DNA of 64,000 bases from Ursidibacter maritimus (GCF_009761395.1 NZ_LEKN01000037.1:1-64000); one strand, 5' to 3'. Positions 31,951 to 44,780 are shown, counted from the first letter of the stretch. Notes: a model not told the origin generated them from the sequence alone. Numbers and translations: made by a program.

Positions 31951-32769
31951 TTAACTACTCGCCCTAGCATATTCCGCCGCTTCAGCGATAAGTGCATCAT
32001 CGGGGCGTTGTCCTGTATAAAGCTCAAATTGTTCAACCGCTTGTAACACAATTACTTCCGCACCTGAGATTACTTGCTTACCTTGATTGGTCGCATAGGT
32101 AATAAAAGGGGTATTAGCAGGCTGTGCCACGACATCAAAGCCGACTTTCGCTTGATCAATAAGTGATATTGGGAAAGCCATATCATCAGCCTCTTTTGCT
32201 CCTGCCATTCCGATTGGGGTAACATTGACAAGAATATCAGCGGTTAGATTTTCAAGTGTTGGGAAATAATCGAAACCATATAAATCCGCCAAATGTTTTC
32301 CTGTTTTAACATTGCGAGCAACCACTTTCACATTGTCAAACCCTGCATCACGAAAGGCTGCCACTACTGCTTTTGCCATTCCACCACTACCTTGTACGAT
32401 AACAGAAGCGGTAGGATCAAGTTGATTTTTTGCAATCAGTTTAGCAATTGCAATGTAGTCAGTGTTATAGGCTTTGAGATAGCCATCGCTATTCATAATA
32501 GTATTAACCGACTGAATAACTTGAGCAGATGGTGCAATCTCATCTAAAAATGGCATACAACTCTCTTTAAAAGGCATTGAAACCGCACAGCCACGAATAC
32601 CTAATGCTCGAACACCTTTTACTGCGTGTTCAATATCGTCTGTGGTAAATGCTTTGTAGATAAAATTTAAGTCTAGTTTTTGATATAGGTAGTTATGAAA
32701 ACGTGTGCCGAAATTCCCAGGTCTGCCTGAAAGTGATATACAAAGTTGCGTATCTTTATTGATGAGCAT
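31951..32769 (-). CDS. Shikimate dehydrogenase-like protein (SdhL type)
   Basis: 272-aa AroE-fold oxidoreductase. The substrate domain has LSGRPGNFGTRFHNYLY and VSMPFKESC (catalytic lysine), and the NADP domain has VQGSGGMAKAVVAAF. It differs from true AroE (for example LSGRPGNFG instead of GNPIxHSxSP) and matches the SdhL group, to my recollection represented by H. influenzae HI0607. Physiological substrate uncertain. It is divergent from the SLC13 gene, the same pair as HI0607-HI0608. Confidence 0.85.
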   Translation of the reverse strand: MLINKDTQLCISLSGRPGNFGTRFHNYLYQKLDLNFIYKAFTTDDIEHAVKGVRALGIRGCAVSMPFKESCMPFLDEIAPSAQVIQSVNTIMNSDGYLKAYNTDYIAIAKLIAKNQLDPTASVIVQGSGGMAKAVVAAFRDAGFDNVKVVARNVKTGKHLADLYGFDYFPTLENLTADILVNVTPIGMAGAKEADDMAFPISLIDQAKVGFDVVAQPANTPFITYATNQGKQVISGAEVIVLQAVEQFELYTGQRPDDALIAEAAEYARASS

Positions 32770-32889
32770 AGTTCCTCCTTATTAGCAAGGAATGAAGTAA
32801 AGGGTTACTATCTTACTACAAACTTGTTACCAATGAATATATAGAGTAAAGTGGTTATAATTTGGTAGTTTTTATTATCGGAGTTTGTT

Positions 32890-34752
32890 ATGCACGCATT
32901 TTCTCATTACCTTCCCGAATTTTTACAACACCAACTATTCTGGGTTCTTGCATTACTCGTTTTTTCCATTTGGCAATTTATGAGTAATAAGCTCAGAATG
33001 GATATTGTTGCTTTATTGGTGATTACATTCTTTAGCCTGAGCGGTATTTTAACCACAAAAGAAGTATTTGCTGGTTTAAGCGATCCCAATGTGGTGCTAA
33101 TTGCCTTGCTCTTTATTGTGGGTGAAGGCTTAGTCAGAACAGGTATTGCTTACCAAGTTAGTGAATGGTTAATGCGAGTAGCTGGAGCAAGTGAAACGCG
33201 TGTATTGATTTTGCTAATGCTCTCTATTGCTGGGCTTGGCTCATTTATGAGTTCAACGGGGATTGTGGCTATTTTTATTCCTGTAGTTTTAGCAATCTGC
33301 TCTGGAATGGGGATATCGCCAAAAAGATTGATGATGCCATTAAGTGTTGCAGGTTTAATTAGTGGAATGATGACGCTAATTGCTACTCCACCAAATCTAG
33401 TGGCACATTCGGAATTAGTGAAAGCGGGTTTTGATGGCTTCGGTTTCTTTAGTTTTACGCCTGTGGGCGTTGCAGTGCTAGTGCTTGGGATTGGTTATAT
33501 GTTAATTGCTCGCCATTGGCTAGATAATGGCGAGAATGTGAGTGCTGAACGTAATGCTCGTTCGTCAATGCATCAATTTATTGATGAATATCAGCTGACA
33601 GGGCGAGCCAAAATGGTTGTGATCACCGCTAATTCTCTTTTGGTTGGTAAGACTATCAATGAACTCAATCTACGCGATGAATATGGCTTAAATATTGTTG
33701 CCATTCAGCGAGTAAAACGTTTCCGCCGAATCACATTAAGTGCTTATGGCACAGTGACCCTGAAAGATAAAGATATTTTACTGCTTGATGTCGAAGTGGA
33801 TAGCGAAACCTTTTTTCATCATTGTGAACAATTTGGGTTAAAAAATATTGAATTAAAAGGAGAATATCTTTCTGACCACGCTCGATCGGTCGGAATGGCA
33901 GAACTTTCCATTTTGCCAGAGACTGGCAGTATCGGTAAAAGTATTAATGAGTTACGTTTCCGTTCCACTTATGGATTAACCGTAGTGGGAATAAAACGTG
34001 ATGGTGAAATTCTGCAAGATAATATAATCCATACACCATTAAAATTTGGTGATGTGTTATTAGTAATGGGCGTTTGGCAGCAAATTTTAGAAATGGATAA
34101 AGCCAGTCGCGATTTCTTTTTATTAAACACGCCTGAAGAGAGTAAAAAAGCCGCCCCTGCATTAAGCCAAGCTCCGCATGCACTTTTCTCGGTATTTACC
34201 ATGGTGGCGTTGATGATCACAGGTATCGTACCAAACGTAATTGCCGCACTTATTGCTTGTTTGATGCTAGGAAAATTCCGCTGTATTGATATGAAAAGTG
34301 CTTATGAATCTATCCATTGGCCAAGCCTAATTTTGATTGTAGGAATGATGCCATTTTCTATCGCATTACAAAAAACAGGGGGAATTGATTTAATTGTCGG
34401 AATCTTGCTCAACCTAATGCAAGGAATGGACGTGCACTTTGTGCTTATTGTGCTATTTATCTTCACTGCCATTATCAGTGCCTTTATTTCTAATACCGCG
34501 ACTGCGATTTTAGTGATGCCGATTGCGATTGCCATTGCTCAACAGCTCAATTATTCCGCTGCACCTTTTGTAATGATTGTGGCAATTTCAGCATCAGCTG
34601 CCTTTATGACACCGGTTTCTTCGCCTGTAAATACAATGGTGCTTGCACCTGGTGGGTATAAATTTATGGACTTTATTAAAGTTGGTGTGCCATTCACGAT
34701 TTTAGTGATGCTATTGTCAGTATTCCTTGTGCCGATGTTATTTCCACTGTGA
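32890..34752 (+). CDS. SLC13/DASS family permease with two RCK-C domains
   Basis: 620-aa membrane protein. The N-terminal and C-terminal groups of membrane helices carry sodium-site hairpins (FMSSTGIVAIFIP; FISNTATAILVMP). Between them, about residues 215-390, lie two TrkA-C/RCK-C-like soluble domains (LVGKTINELNLRDEYGLNIV and IGKSINELRFRSTYGLTVV), which bind ligands in related proteins. The family includes sulfate and dicarboxylate carriers. Substrate unknown. To my recollection it corresponds to the HI0608 type. Confidence 0.88.
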   Translation: MHAFSHYLPEFLQHQLFWVLALLVFSIWQFMSNKLRMDIVALLVITFFSLSGILTTKEVFAGLSDPNVVLIALLFIVGEGLVRTGIAYQVSEWLMRVAGASETRVLILLMLSIAGLGSFMSSTGIVAIFIPVVLAICSGMGISPKRLMMPLSVAGLISGMMTLIATPPNLVAHSELVKAGFDGFGFFSFTPVGVAVLVLGIGYMLIARHWLDNGENVSAERNARSSMHQFIDEYQLTGRAKMVVITANSLLVGKTINELNLRDEYGLNIVAIQRVKRFRRITLSAYGTVTLKDKDILLLDVEVDSETFFHHCEQFGLKNIELKGEYLSDHARSVGMAELSILPETGSIGKSINELRFRSTYGLTVVGIKRDGEILQDNIIHTPLKFGDVLLVMGVWQQILEMDKASRDFFLLNTPEESKKAAPALSQAPHALFSVFTMVALMITGIVPNVIAALIACLMLGKFRCIDMKSAYESIHWPSLILIVGMMPFSIALQKTGGIDLIVGILLNLMQGMDVHFVLIVLFIFTAIISAFISNTATAILVMPIAIAIAQQLNYSAAPFVMIVAISASAAFMTPVSSPVNTMVLAPGGYKFMDFIKVGVPFTILVMLLSVFLVPMLFPL

Positions 34753-34822
34753 TCCACTTGCCACTGGAATATGCAAGCGGTAAGATTTCGATAATATTTT
34801 ACAAACTAAATTGGAGAACAAT

Positions 34823-35377
34823 ATGCGTTGGTTTATTCACGCTTTTAAAAATATTTTTAATTACAGAGGACGTGCAAGACGTGCAGAATATGGTTGGTTT
34901 ATGTTGATAAACTTGCTCATACAGCTCGCGGGATTCTTAGTTTTTTGGGTCGTTATCGCAGGTCTATCTTTAAATACCACAGATATTAGTCTAGTCTTAG
35001 GTTCAATCGGCATAATTTATTATATCGCATCATTTATCTACAGTATTCTCGCCTTTTTTGTGAGCCTAAGTTTAACTACACGCCGTTTACACGATTTGGG
35101 CAGATCGGGTTGGTGGCAATTATTCATTTATCTATTGCCTTTATTCCTACTCGGTGCAACCTTTGTGTCTCTACCAATTTTAGAAGAAGGGACACCATCA
35201 ACCCCGATTGTTGCCATAAATATAATGACCACCGTAGCTTCGCTGATTTATCTTATTTTTTTCTTAATACTTTTATTTAAAGATGGTCAGAAACAAACTA
35301 ATAAATATGGTGAAAGCCCGAAATATCCAAGTCAAGTGGAACAGAATAGTAATGAGAGAATTGAACCTAGCTTATAA
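34823..35377 (+). CDS. DUF805 family membrane protein
   Basis: About 184-aa inner-membrane protein with four hydrophobic segments. The DUF805 signature is seen in FNYRGRARRAEYGWFML, LTTRRLHDLGRSGWWQL and the C-terminal FKDGQKQTNKYGESPK. Function unknown. The ATG at 34823 follows TTGGAGAACAAT. A convergent terminator and an uptake core follow the gene. Confidence 0.85.
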   Translation: MRWFIHAFKNIFNYRGRARRAEYGWFMLINLLIQLAGFLVFWVVIAGLSLNTTDISLVLGSIGIIYYIASFIYSILAFFVSLSLTTRRLHDLGRSGWWQLFIYLLPLFLLGATFVSLPILEEGTPSTPIVAINIMTTVASLIYLIFFLILLFKDGQKQTNKYGESPKYPSQVEQNSNERIEPSL

Positions 35378-35414
35378 GCGGTAAGATTTTTGATATTTTT
35401 TGCAATTTATCGAC

Positions 35415-35443
35415 AAAAATCCCAGTCAATGACTGGGATTTTT
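35415..35443. terminator. Bidirectional terminator between convergent genes
   Basis: Perfect 13-bp stem AAAAATCCCAGTC / GACTGGGATTTTT with an AAT loop, A-rich on one side and T-rich on the other. It probably ends both the DUF805 gene and the phosphoesterase gene. Confidence 0.88.
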
Positions 35444-35449
35444 TATTCA

Positions 35450-36142
35450 TTAAAGATCTCGGTCATCGACGCCTACAAGCAAATAGTTGCCATCAATGTC
35501 AGCTAGACTTCTAAAGCCGATATTATAAATATCACAGGATTTATTACGATTAAGCGAACTGTAATCAAAATTATCGTGATGATGCCCATGGAAGATTTTT
35601 TTTACGCCCATTTTGCGAGCAAGTTGATTTATCGTCGCAAATCCTTGTGGGTGAGGTTTTGGTGCTTCGTGAGTAATTAAAATATCCGCTTGTTGATTTT
35701 CCAACATTTCTACATCTGAAGGGAAAATGGAAGAACGGTGTCTTAATGGCACACCACCACGCCAAATACGCTCTTGTGGCGAGTATTGGCAATAATGAAT
35801 GGGATCAAAAAACATTGGTCGATGTGGCGGCATCCAAATATGCCCACGGAATACCCCACCGAGTCCAGCAATTTTTACGCCTTCAATTTCTGCCACTCTA
35901 CCATGAAGATTACGCTCTTTCCAAGCGCTACCCCAGATAGCATCAAAGGATGCTACTGTTTTGCTATCGTGATTGCCGTGAATAAACCAAATATCACAAT
36001 AATGAGCAAGATTGTCTAACTCGGCTGTAGTTGTGAGCTGTAAATCGCCGAGAATGAGAAGTGAAACATTCTCTCGTTCTTTTACAAAAGGATAAAGATG
36101 GGCGTAACTTCCGTGTGGATCACCCGCAAAAAGTATTGTCAT
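35450..36142 (-). CDS. Calcineurin-like metallophosphoesterase
   Basis: 230-aa protein with the metallophosphoesterase motifs FAGDPHGSY, ILGDLQ, IHGNHDS, ITHEAPKPH and HGHHHDN. The substrate is not known. Its ATG directly follows the nadR stop codon (TAA then ATG), so the two genes are tightly coupled. That hints at a role in nucleotide or NAD metabolism, which is inference. Confidence 0.85.
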   Translation of the reverse strand: MTILFAGDPHGSYAHLYPFVKERENVSLLILGDLQLTTTAELDNLAHYCDIWFIHGNHDSKTVASFDAIWGSAWKERNLHGRVAEIEGVKIAGLGGVFRGHIWMPPHRPMFFDPIHYCQYSPQERIWRGGVPLRHRSSIFPSDVEMLENQQADILITHEAPKPHPQGFATINQLARKMGVKKIFHGHHHDNFDYSSLNRNKSCDIYNIGFRSLADIDGNYLLVGVDDRDL

Positions 36143-37459
<1,317 letters not shown>

Positions 37460-37528
37460 TCATTGTTTTCGCTGAAAAAAGGCTCAAAATAGAATAAGAG
37501 TTGCTTGAGTAAGCGGCTACTTCTTTAG

Positions 37529-37876
<348 letters not shown>

Positions 37877-37954
37877 ATAATCGCTCACCAAGGAGCGACA
37901 TCAAATTTGAAAAATATCTGAAGAAAAATACCGCTTATTTGGTTGTTTTGTCGA

Positions 37955-38671
37955 TTACTCAGCTAATGCTTGACGCTGTGCTACAAAAAGTTGCTCGCAA
38001 CCGCCTTTAGCTAAATCAAGTAAAGTGAATAATTCCGTATGGTTAAATGGTTCACCTTCAGCTGTACCCTGTACTTCAACTAACCTACCATCTTCGACCA
38101 TTACTACATTCATATCTGTTTCAGCATTTGAGTCTTCAACATACTCTAAATCACATACGGCTTCGCCTGCTACAATCCCTACTGAAATTGCAGAAACTAA
38201 TCCTTTCAACGGGCTTTGTTTAAGAGTTCCGTCAGCTAGCAACTTATTGATAGCATCGTGTAATGCCACACAAGCCCCAGTAATAGAAGCTGTACGAGTG
38301 CCACCATCGGCTTGGATAACATCACAATCCACAGTAATTGTTCGCTCACCTAAGGCTTTTAAATCTACAATCGCACGCAAAGAGCGAGCAATTAAACGCT
38401 GAATTTCCATTGTACGCCCACCTTGCTTCCCTTTCGCCGCTTCTCGCTGAGTACGACTATGGGTTGCTCTCGGTAACATACCGTATTCTGCAGTTACCCA
38501 ACCTTGCTGTTGCCCCTTCAAGAAACGAGGTACTGTATCTTCAATGGTTGCATTACACAGCACTTTTGTTTCTCCAAATTCAATTAGCACCGAACCTTCC
38601 GCATAGCGTGTGTAATGGCGAGTAATCTTAATTGGGCGAGTTTGCACATTAGGGCGATTATTTGGACGCAT
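37955..38671 (-). CDS. rph: Ribonuclease PH
   Basis: Phosphorolytic 3'-5' exoribonuclease that trims tRNA precursors. 238 aa, full length. Conserved segments are [52 protein letters not shown] and [17 protein letters not shown]. It is divergent from yicC, as in enterobacteria. Confidence 0.96.
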   Translation of the reverse strand: MRPNNRPNVQTRPIKITRHYTRYAEGSVLIEFGETKVLCNATIEDTVPRFLKGQQQGWVTAEYGMLPRATHSRTQREAAKGKQGGRTMEIQRLIARSLRAIVDLKALGERTITVDCDVIQADGGTRTASITGACVALHDAINKLLADGTLKQSPLKGLVSAISVGIVAGEAVCDLEYVEDSNAETDMNVVMVEDGRLVEVQGTAEGEPFNHTELFTLLDLAKGGCEQLFVAQRQALAE

Positions 38672-38760
38672 AATAATTCCTTTGTTAAGATAAAATTTTC
38701 CCTATTTTAACAGAATAACCAGTACAATATGGCAAATTTTACCAACCAAGAGAGATGTAT

Positions 38761-39624
38761 ATGATTTATAGTATGACCGCTTTTTCACATTTGGAGTTGA
38801 AAAAAGAGTGGGGAAATGCAGTATGGGAAATTCGTTCAGTTAATCAACGTTTCTTAGAAACCTATTTCCGTTTACCCGAAGCTTTTCGCAATCTAGAAAT
38901 GACCTTAAGAGAACGTTTACGTTCGTCTTTAACACGTGGAAAAGTAGAATGTAGCTTGCGAATTGAGCTAAATAATAACCAAAACAATGGATTAGCTTTA
39001 AATCAAGAATATGCAAAACAAGTTATTAGCTCATTACAATGGCTTAAAGAGACTGCGAATGAGGGTGAAATTAACCTTGTAGATATTTTGCGTTTTCCCG
39101 GTGTAGTTGATGTGCAAAATCAAGATCTTGACCAAATTTCGCAGGACTTATTAGCTGGTTTTGAACAAATTTTAGCAGACTTTATTGCTATGCGGGGACG
39201 TGAGGGTGAAAACTTACAACAACTAATTCAACATCGTTTAGATGCGATTGCAGAAGAAGCAAGTAAAGTTCAAGCACAAATGCCAACTGTCCTACAATGG
39301 CAAAAAGAGCGTTTACAACAACGCTTTGACGAATTAAACCTACAAATTGATCCACAACGATTAGAACAAGAAATGGTTCTTCTTGCCCAACGAGTAGATG
39401 TTGCCGAAGAGCTTGATCGATTACAGCTACACGTTAAAGAAACGACATCTATTTTAAAGAAAGGTGGTGCAGTAGGGCGTAAACTTGATTTTATGATGCA
39501 AGAACTTAATCGTGAAGCAAATACATTGGCATCAAAATCAATTAATGCGGATGTGACTAACTCTGCCGTTGAGTTAAAAGTATTAATTGAGCAGATGCGT
39601 GAACAAATTCAAAATTTAGAATAG
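38761..39624 (+). CDS. yicC: YicC family protein, putative endoribonuclease
   Basis: 287-aa protein starting MIYSMTAFSHLELK. The start at 38761 matches the family MIxSMTAY start, better than an ATG six bases upstream. Conserved WEIRSVNQRFLETYFRLPE is near the N-terminus. The C-terminal DUF1732 segment KLDFMMQELNREANTLASKS is complete. Recent work on the family points to endoribonuclease activity and sRNA turnover. Confidence 0.93.
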   Translation: MIYSMTAFSHLELKKEWGNAVWEIRSVNQRFLETYFRLPEAFRNLEMTLRERLRSSLTRGKVECSLRIELNNNQNNGLALNQEYAKQVISSLQWLKETANEGEINLVDILRFPGVVDVQNQDLDQISQDLLAGFEQILADFIAMRGREGENLQQLIQHRLDAIAEEASKVQAQMPTVLQWQKERLQQRFDELNLQIDPQRLEQEMVLLAQRVDVAEELDRLQLHVKETTSILKKGGAVGRKLDFMMQELNREANTLASKSINADVTNSAVELKVLIEQMREQIQNLE

Positions 39625-39662
39625 TCATTCACTAAAAAGACATACCAACACAAAATAATAAA

Positions 39663-39690
39663 AAAAGCCCGAAAATTCGGGCTTTTATAT
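39663..39690. terminator. Terminator between yicC and the alpha operon
   Basis: AAAAGCCCGAA / TTCGGGCTTTT, an 11-bp perfect stem with a 2-nt centre, flanked by A and T runs. It serves the convergent yicC and rplQ ends. Confidence 0.88.
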
Positions 39691-39701
39691 TTCATATTAA
39701 A

Positions 39702-40088
39702 TTATTCTGCTGCTTCTTGAGCCGCTGCTTCAGGACGCTCAACAAGCTCAATGTAAGCCATTGGAGCATTATCGCCTGCACGGAAACCACATTTTAAAAT
39801 ACGAGTATAACCACCCGCACGTTGTGCAAAACGTGGACCTAATTCATTGAATAATTTAGCAACTGTTTCAATGTTGCGTGTACGAGCAAAAGCTAAACGA
39901 CGATTAGCTACGCTATCAACTTTTGCTAAAGTAATTAACGGTTCAACTACACGACGTAACTCTTTCGCTTTTGGCAATGTAGTCTTGATAATTTCATGAC
40001 TAATTAAAGCACTTGCCAAATTACGGAACATCGCTTGACGATGGCTACTGTTACGGTTTAATTGACGTCCACTCTTACGATGGCGCAT
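39702..40088 (-). CDS. rplQ: 50S ribosomal protein L17
   Basis: 128-aa large-subunit protein at the exit-tunnel side. It starts [21 protein letters not shown], and the core [21 protein letters not shown] is conserved. Last gene of the alpha operon (rpsM-rpsK-rpsD-rpoA-rplQ), just before a strong terminator. Confidence 0.98.
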   Translation of the reverse strand: MRHRKSGRQLNRNSSHRQAMFRNLASALISHEIIKTTLPKAKELRRVVEPLITLAKVDSVANRRLAFARTRNIETVAKLFNELGPRFAQRAGGYTRILKCGFRAGDNAPMAYIELVERPEAAAQEAAE

Positions 40089-40122
40089 AACCTATTCCTT
40101 CTAAGAAAATCTAAACCTAAAA

Positions 40123-41112
40123 CTAGTCTTCAGCAATACTTGCTGGCGGCCAGTTCTCAAGGCGCATACCCAGTGATAAGCCACGAGAAGCGAGAACATC
40201 TTTAATCTCTGTAAGTGATTTCTTACCAAGATTTGGGGTTTTTAATAACTCAACTTCTGTACGTTGTACTAAATCACCGATATAGTGAATTGTCTCTGCT
40301 TTCAAACAGTTAGCAGAACGAACTGTCAACTCTAAGTCGTCTACTGGACGCAGAAGAATCGGATCAAATTCCGGTTTTTCTTCTTTAACTTCTGGCTGAC
40401 GAACATCACGCAAATCAACGAATGCAGCTAACTGTTCTGCTAAAATCGTTGCAGCACGACGGATGGCTTCTTCAGGATCTAAAGTTCCATTCGTTTCCAT
40501 CTCAATAACGAGCTTATCTAAGTCTGTACGCTGTTCCACACGCGCAGCTTCTACATTATATGCAATGCGGTCTACTGGGCTAAAACGAGCATCAACTAAT
40601 AAGCGACCAATTGGACGATCATCATCTTGTAAATGTACTCGAGCAGATGCTGGTACATAACCACGACCACGCTGAACACGGATACGCATACTAATAGATG
40701 CGTTTTTATCCGTCAAATTACAAATAACGTGTTCTGGATTTACAATTTCTACATCACCATCGTGTGTAATGTCTGCTGCAGTTACAGGGCCAATTCCAGA
40801 TTTAGTGAGAGTCAAAATAATATCATCTTTATTTTGAACTTTTACCGCTAGACCTTTAAGATTTAACAACACTTCAAGAATATCTTCTTGAACGCCTTCT
40901 TTGCTGCTGTATTCATGTAATACACCATCAATTTCTACTTCTGTAACTGCACAACCAGGCATAGACGAAAGTAAAATGCGACGAAGTGCGTTACCTAACG
41001 TGTGGCCAAAGCCACGCTCTAACGGCTCTAATGTCACTTTGGCGTGAGTTGAACTGATTTGTTCAATATTCACTAAATGTGGCTTTAAAAATTCTGTCAC
41101 AGAACCCTGCAT
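40123..41112 (-). CDS. rpoA: RNA polymerase alpha subunit
   Basis: 329-aa subunit, same length as E. coli. The N-terminal dimerisation domain has [21 protein letters not shown]. The C-terminal domain, which contacts UP elements and activators such as CRP and Sxy-CRP complexes, has [21 protein letters not shown]. Fourth gene of the alpha operon. Confidence 0.98.
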   Translation of the reverse strand: MQGSVTEFLKPHLVNIEQISSTHAKVTLEPLERGFGHTLGNALRRILLSSMPGCAVTEVEIDGVLHEYSSKEGVQEDILEVLLNLKGLAVKVQNKDDIILTLTKSGIGPVTAADITHDGDVEIVNPEHVICNLTDKNASISMRIRVQRGRGYVPASARVHLQDDDRPIGRLLVDARFSPVDRIAYNVEAARVEQRTDLDKLVIEMETNGTLDPEEAIRRAATILAEQLAAFVDLRDVRQPEVKEEKPEFDPILLRPVDDLELTVRSANCLKAETIHYIGDLVQRTEVELLKTPNLGKKSLTEIKDVLASRGLSLGMRLENWPPASIAED

Positions 41113-41144
41113 TTTATCCTCTCTTTGCTTTTAAGCGCTATTTA

Positions 41145-41765
41145 TTATTTAGAATAGAGCTCAACGATCAGATGTTCATTAATATCTGCTGATAGATCAG
41201 AACGTTCAGGAGTACGTTTAAATACACCTTCCATCTTTGTAGCATCAACTTCTAACCAAGTTGGTTTCTCACGTTGAGTTGCTAATTCTAATGATGCTTT
41301 AATACGTGCTTGTTTTTTAGATTTCTCACGAACAGCAATAACATCATCAACAGAAACTTGATAAGAAGGGATGTTCACAACACGTCCGTTTACCACGATA
41401 GATTTATGGCTTACAAGCTGACGTGCTTCAGCACGAGTTGCAGCAAAACCCATACGATAAACAACGTTATCTAAACGGCCTTCTAACAATACTAATAAGT
41501 TCTCACCTGTATTGCCTTTTAAGCGGTTAGCTTCTTTATAGTAATTACGGAATTGACGTTCCAAAATACCATACATACGGCGAACTTTTTGTTTCTCGCG
41601 AAGCTGACTACCATAGTCAGATAGGCGAGGTTTACGAGCACCGTGTTGACCTGGTGCTGTATCAATTTTACATTTTGATTCGATCGCGCGAACACCTGAT
41701 TTAAGGAATAAATCGGTACCTTCACGACGGCTTAGCTTGAGCTTTGGACCCAAATATCTTGCCAT
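41145..41765 (-). CDS. rpsD: 30S ribosomal protein S4
   Basis: 206-aa primary 16S rRNA binding protein and, in enterobacteria, the translational repressor of the alpha operon. The S4 RNA-binding domain [27 protein letters not shown] is intact. The N-terminus [21 protein letters not shown] is canonical and has no zinc-binding CxxC cluster. Confidence 0.98.
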   Translation of the reverse strand: MARYLGPKLKLSRREGTDLFLKSGVRAIESKCKIDTAPGQHGARKPRLSDYGSQLREKQKVRRMYGILERQFRNYYKEANRLKGNTGENLLVLLEGRLDNVVYRMGFAATRAEARQLVSHKSIVVNGRVVNIPSYQVSVDDVIAVREKSKKQARIKASLELATQREKPTWLEVDATKMEGVFKRTPERSDLSADINEHLIVELYSK

Positions 41766-41793
41766 TTTCTTTCTCCAATTATTCTAACGTCAA

Positions 41794-42192
<399 letters not shown>

Positions 42193-42201
42193 CTACTCCG
42201 A

Positions 42202-42558
42202 TTATTTTTTGATCGGTTTGCGTGGACCCTTACGAGTACGCGCATTAGTCTTAGTACGTTGACCACGTACTGGTAAACTACGACGATGACGTAAACCACG
42301 GTAGCAACCTAGGTCTAAAAGACGTTTGATGCTTAAAGTTACTTCACGACGTAAATCACCTTCGACAGTAAATTTACCAACTTCTTCACGCAGTTTTTCA
42401 ATCTGCTCTTCAGACAATTCTCTGATCTTCACATCTTCAGCAATACCCGTTGCAGCGCAAATCGCTTTTGCACGAGTTTTACCGATGCCATAAATAGCAG
42501 TTAGTGCGATTACGGTATGTTTTTGATCAGGAATGTTAATGCCTGCAATACGGGCCAC
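42202..42558 (-). CDS. rpsM: 30S ribosomal protein S13
   Basis: 118 aa, head of the 30S subunit, contacts the P-site tRNA and S19. It starts [13 protein letters not shown] after the initiator. The start codon is GTG, as in E. coli, with AGGAGTGCATA upstream. This start is part of the S4-binding alpha operon leader. First gene of the alpha operon. Confidence 0.98.
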   Translation of the reverse strand: MARIAGINIPDQKHTVIALTAIYGIGKTRAKAICAATGIAEDVKIRELSEEQIEKLREEVGKFTVEGDLRREVTLSIKRLLDLGCYRGLRHRRSLPVRGQRTKTNARTRKGPRKPIKK

Positions 42559-42671
42559 TATGCACTCCTATTTAACTAAAGTTATTGATATGCTGATCTT
42601 GAAAAGCCCGTTTCAGGATACTCAAACAGCATATCAGGACGAAATGAGCTGAGCAGTATAACCGCTCAGCT
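42559..42671 (-). promoter_or_regulatory. Alpha operon leader (S4 translational control)
   Basis: The sequence before rpsM keeps long identity with the E. coli alpha-operon pseudoknot: TTTGAGTATCCTGAAA, then CGGGCTTTTCA, then AGGAGTGCATAGTGGCC across the GTG start. An outer pairing TGATATGCTG / CAGCATATCA is present. A separate 8-bp hairpin (AGCTGAGC / GCTCAGCT, 42647-42671) lies just after rpmJ. S4 probably traps the ribosome here, as known for enterobacteria. Confidence 0.85.
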
Positions 42672-42696
42672 GGTTCTTTGCAAGAAAGAATATCAA

Positions 42697-42810
42697 TTAA
42701 CCTTGACGTTGTTTATGTTTAGCGTCGCTACAAATTACGCGCACTACGCCTTCACGCTTAACAATTTTACAGTTACGACATAATTTCTTAACTGAAGCAC
42801 GAACTTTCAT
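42697..42810 (-). CDS. rpmJ: 50S ribosomal protein L36
   Basis: 37-aa protein [20 protein letters not shown] with the four zinc ligands of the C+ form: Cys11, Cys14, Cys27 and His32. It is short and easy to miss. It lies 25 nt after secY, as the last gene of the spc operon. Confidence 0.96.
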   Translation of the reverse strand: MKVRASVKKLCRNCKIVKREGVVRVICSDAKHKQRQG

Positions 42811-42835
42811 TGCTTATCCTTTTTCTATCAAAGGG

Positions 42836-44158
42836 CTATTGCCCTAAGCCTTTCAAATTGGCTTTCTTCAACACAGAATCATATTGTAAAGACATTAAAT
42901 GACTTTGAACCTGAGCGATGAAATCCATAATAACTACCACAACGATCAATAATGAAGTACCGCCTAATTGGAAAGATACTTTCCATACTGATGTAATGAT
43001 ATAAGGAACCAAACAAACAAAAGCAATATATAACGCACCAATTAAGGTTAAACGCGTCATTACTTTATCAATATAACGAGATGTTTGCTCGCCTGGTCGA
43101 TAACCTGGTACAAACGCACCTGATTTTTTCAAATTATCCGCTGTATCACGAGGATTATACTGCATTCCAGTATAAAAGAATGCGAAGAAAATTACAGCAG
43201 CTGTAAATAAAATTATATATAAAGGCTGACCTGGTTGTAATAACTGAGATATATCAAATAACCATTCAAATTTTTCACTCTGCCCAACCCATTGACTAAT
43301 ACTCGCAGGGAACAAAATAATGCTAGAGGCAAAAATTGCTGGGATTACACCAGCCATATTAACTTTTAACGGTAAATGAGATGATCTTGCAGGTGCCATC
43401 ATTCTTCCTTGTTGGCGACTTGCATAGTTTACAACAATTCTTCTTTGTCCTCGTTCAACAAATACAACAAAATATGTTACTGCGAACGCAATTACAGCAA
43501 TTAGCAATAAAACAAGCGGTGAAATCTCTCCTTGACGTGCTTGTTCAATAGTTTGTCCTATTACTGACGGAAGGTCAGCAACAATTCCTGCAAAGATAAT
43601 TAATGAGATACCATTCCCAATGCCACGTTCTGTGATTTGCTCACCTAACCACATCAAGAACATTGTACCTGTTACTAAACTAATTACAGAAGTTGTATAG
43701 AATAAGAAACCAGGATTAGGAACTAATCCTTGAACCATATTCGGTAGGGCAAATGAAATACCAAAAGACTGAATTAATGCTAGTCCTAAAGTTGCGTATC
43801 GCGTATATTTGCTAATTTTACGTCTGCCTGCCTCACCCTCTTTTTTGAGTTCCATTAAAGCCGGATGAATTGCTGTCAATAATTGAATAATAATTGACGC
43901 AGAAATATAAGGCATAATACCTAAAGCAAATATAGATGCTCTACTTAAAGCACCACCAGAGAACATATTAAACATATCAATGATGGTGCCTTGCTGCTGT
44001 CGAACCAGCTCGGATAATACAGAAGCATCAATACCAGGCACAGGAATAAAAGAACCGATACGGAAAACGATTAAAGCTCCTAAAACGAACAATAATCTAG
44101 ATTTTAATTCACCAGTTCCTTTTTGAGTATTACCTTGATATCCTGGTTGTTTAGCCAT
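42836..44158 (-). CDS. secY: Protein translocase subunit SecY
   Basis: Channel subunit of the SecYEG translocon in the inner membrane. 440 aa, ten membrane helices. Signatures are [20 protein letters not shown] in helix 2 and the cytoplasmic loop ending [22 protein letters not shown]. An uptake core (43512) lies in the coding sequence. It follows rplO by 3 nt. Confidence 0.98.
   Translation of the reverse strand: MAKQPGYQGNTQKGTGELKSRLLFVLGALIVFRIGSFIPVPGIDASVLSELVRQQQGTIIDMFNMFSGGALSRASIFALGIMPYISASIIIQLLTAIHPALMELKKEGEAGRRKISKYTRYATLGLALIQSFGISFALPNMVQGLVPNPGFLFYTTSVISLVTGTMFLMWLGEQITERGIGNGISLIIFAGIVADLPSVIGQTIEQARQGEISPLVLLLIAVIAFAVTYFVVFVERGQRRIVVNYASRQQGRMMAPARSSHLPLKVNMAGVIPAIFASSIILFPASISQWVGQSEKFEWLFDISQLLQPGQPLYIILFTAAVIFFAFFYTGMQYNPRDTADNLKKSGAFVPGYRPGEQTSRYIDKVMTRLTLIGALYIAFVCLVPYIITSVWKVSFQLGGTSLLIVVVVIMDFIAQVQSHLMSLQYDSVLKKANLKGLGQ
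43512..43520 (+). repeat. DNA uptake core inside secY
   Basis: ACAAGCGGT on the plus strand, antisense to secY. An uncommon place for an uptake sequence, in a highly conserved gene. Confidence 0.75.
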
Positions 44159-44161
44159 TTA

Positions 44162-44596
44162 CTATTCCTCGATAGAACCGCCAGCAGCTTCGATAGCAGC
44201 TTTTGCACCTTTAGTTACGCCTAAGCCTTTAATTACTACTGCTTTTTCAACTTTACCAGAAAGGATCACTTTAGCTGATAAAACATCTTTAGTAACTACA
44301 TTAGCAGCTTTAAGAGCGTCTAAAGTAACAACATTACCATCTACTTTCGCTAAATCGTTTAAGCGAATCTCAGCCACGTGTAATGCTTTTAGAGAAGTAA
44401 AACCAAATTTTGGCAAACGACGGTATAAAGGCATTTGACCACCCTCGAAACCACGACGAACACCGCCGCCTGTACGAGATTTTTGACCTTTATGACCACG
44501 ACCACCAGTTTTACCTAAACCAGAACCGATACCACGACCAAGACGTTTCTCACTATGCTTAGCGCCTTCAGCTGGGGATAGAGAATTTAAACGCAT
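44162..44596 (-). CDS. rplO: 50S ribosomal protein L15
   Basis: 144 aa, 23S-binding late assembly protein. Start [20 protein letters not shown] at 44596 is canonical, and its GGAG site lies within the end of rpmD. An in-frame upstream ATG would overlap rpmD and adds non-family residues. The glycine-rich [19 protein letters not shown] is conserved. Confidence 0.97.
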   Translation of the reverse strand: MRLNSLSPAEGAKHSEKRLGRGIGSGLGKTGGRGHKGQKSRTGGGVRRGFEGGQMPLYRRLPKFGFTSLKALHVAEIRLNDLAKVDGNVVTLDALKAANVVTKDVLSAKVILSGKVEKAVVIKGLGVTKGAKAAIEAAGGSIEE

Positions 44597-44600
44597 TCTA

Positions 44601-44780
44601 TTACTCCTCAACTTTAACCATATATGAAACTTGATTGATCATACCACGTACTGCTGGTGTATCGATCAATTCTACTGTGTGTCGAATATGACGTAAGCCT
44701 AAGCCTTTTAACGTTGCTTTATGCTTCGGTAAACGAGCAATTGAGCTACGTGTTTGAGTTACTTTAATTGTTTTTGCCAT
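44601..44780 (-). CDS. rpmD: 50S ribosomal protein L30
   Basis: 59 aa, starting [20 protein letters not shown]. The ATG at 44780 is preferred to a TTG two codons upstream. Belongs to the spc operon between rpsE and rplO. Confidence 0.96.

Noticed and set aside
42646-42671. Hairpin after rpmJ as a strong spc terminator
   Set aside because: The stem is good but no T-run follows on the minus strand, and the conserved alpha operon leader continues directly, so read-through into the alpha operon is more likely.
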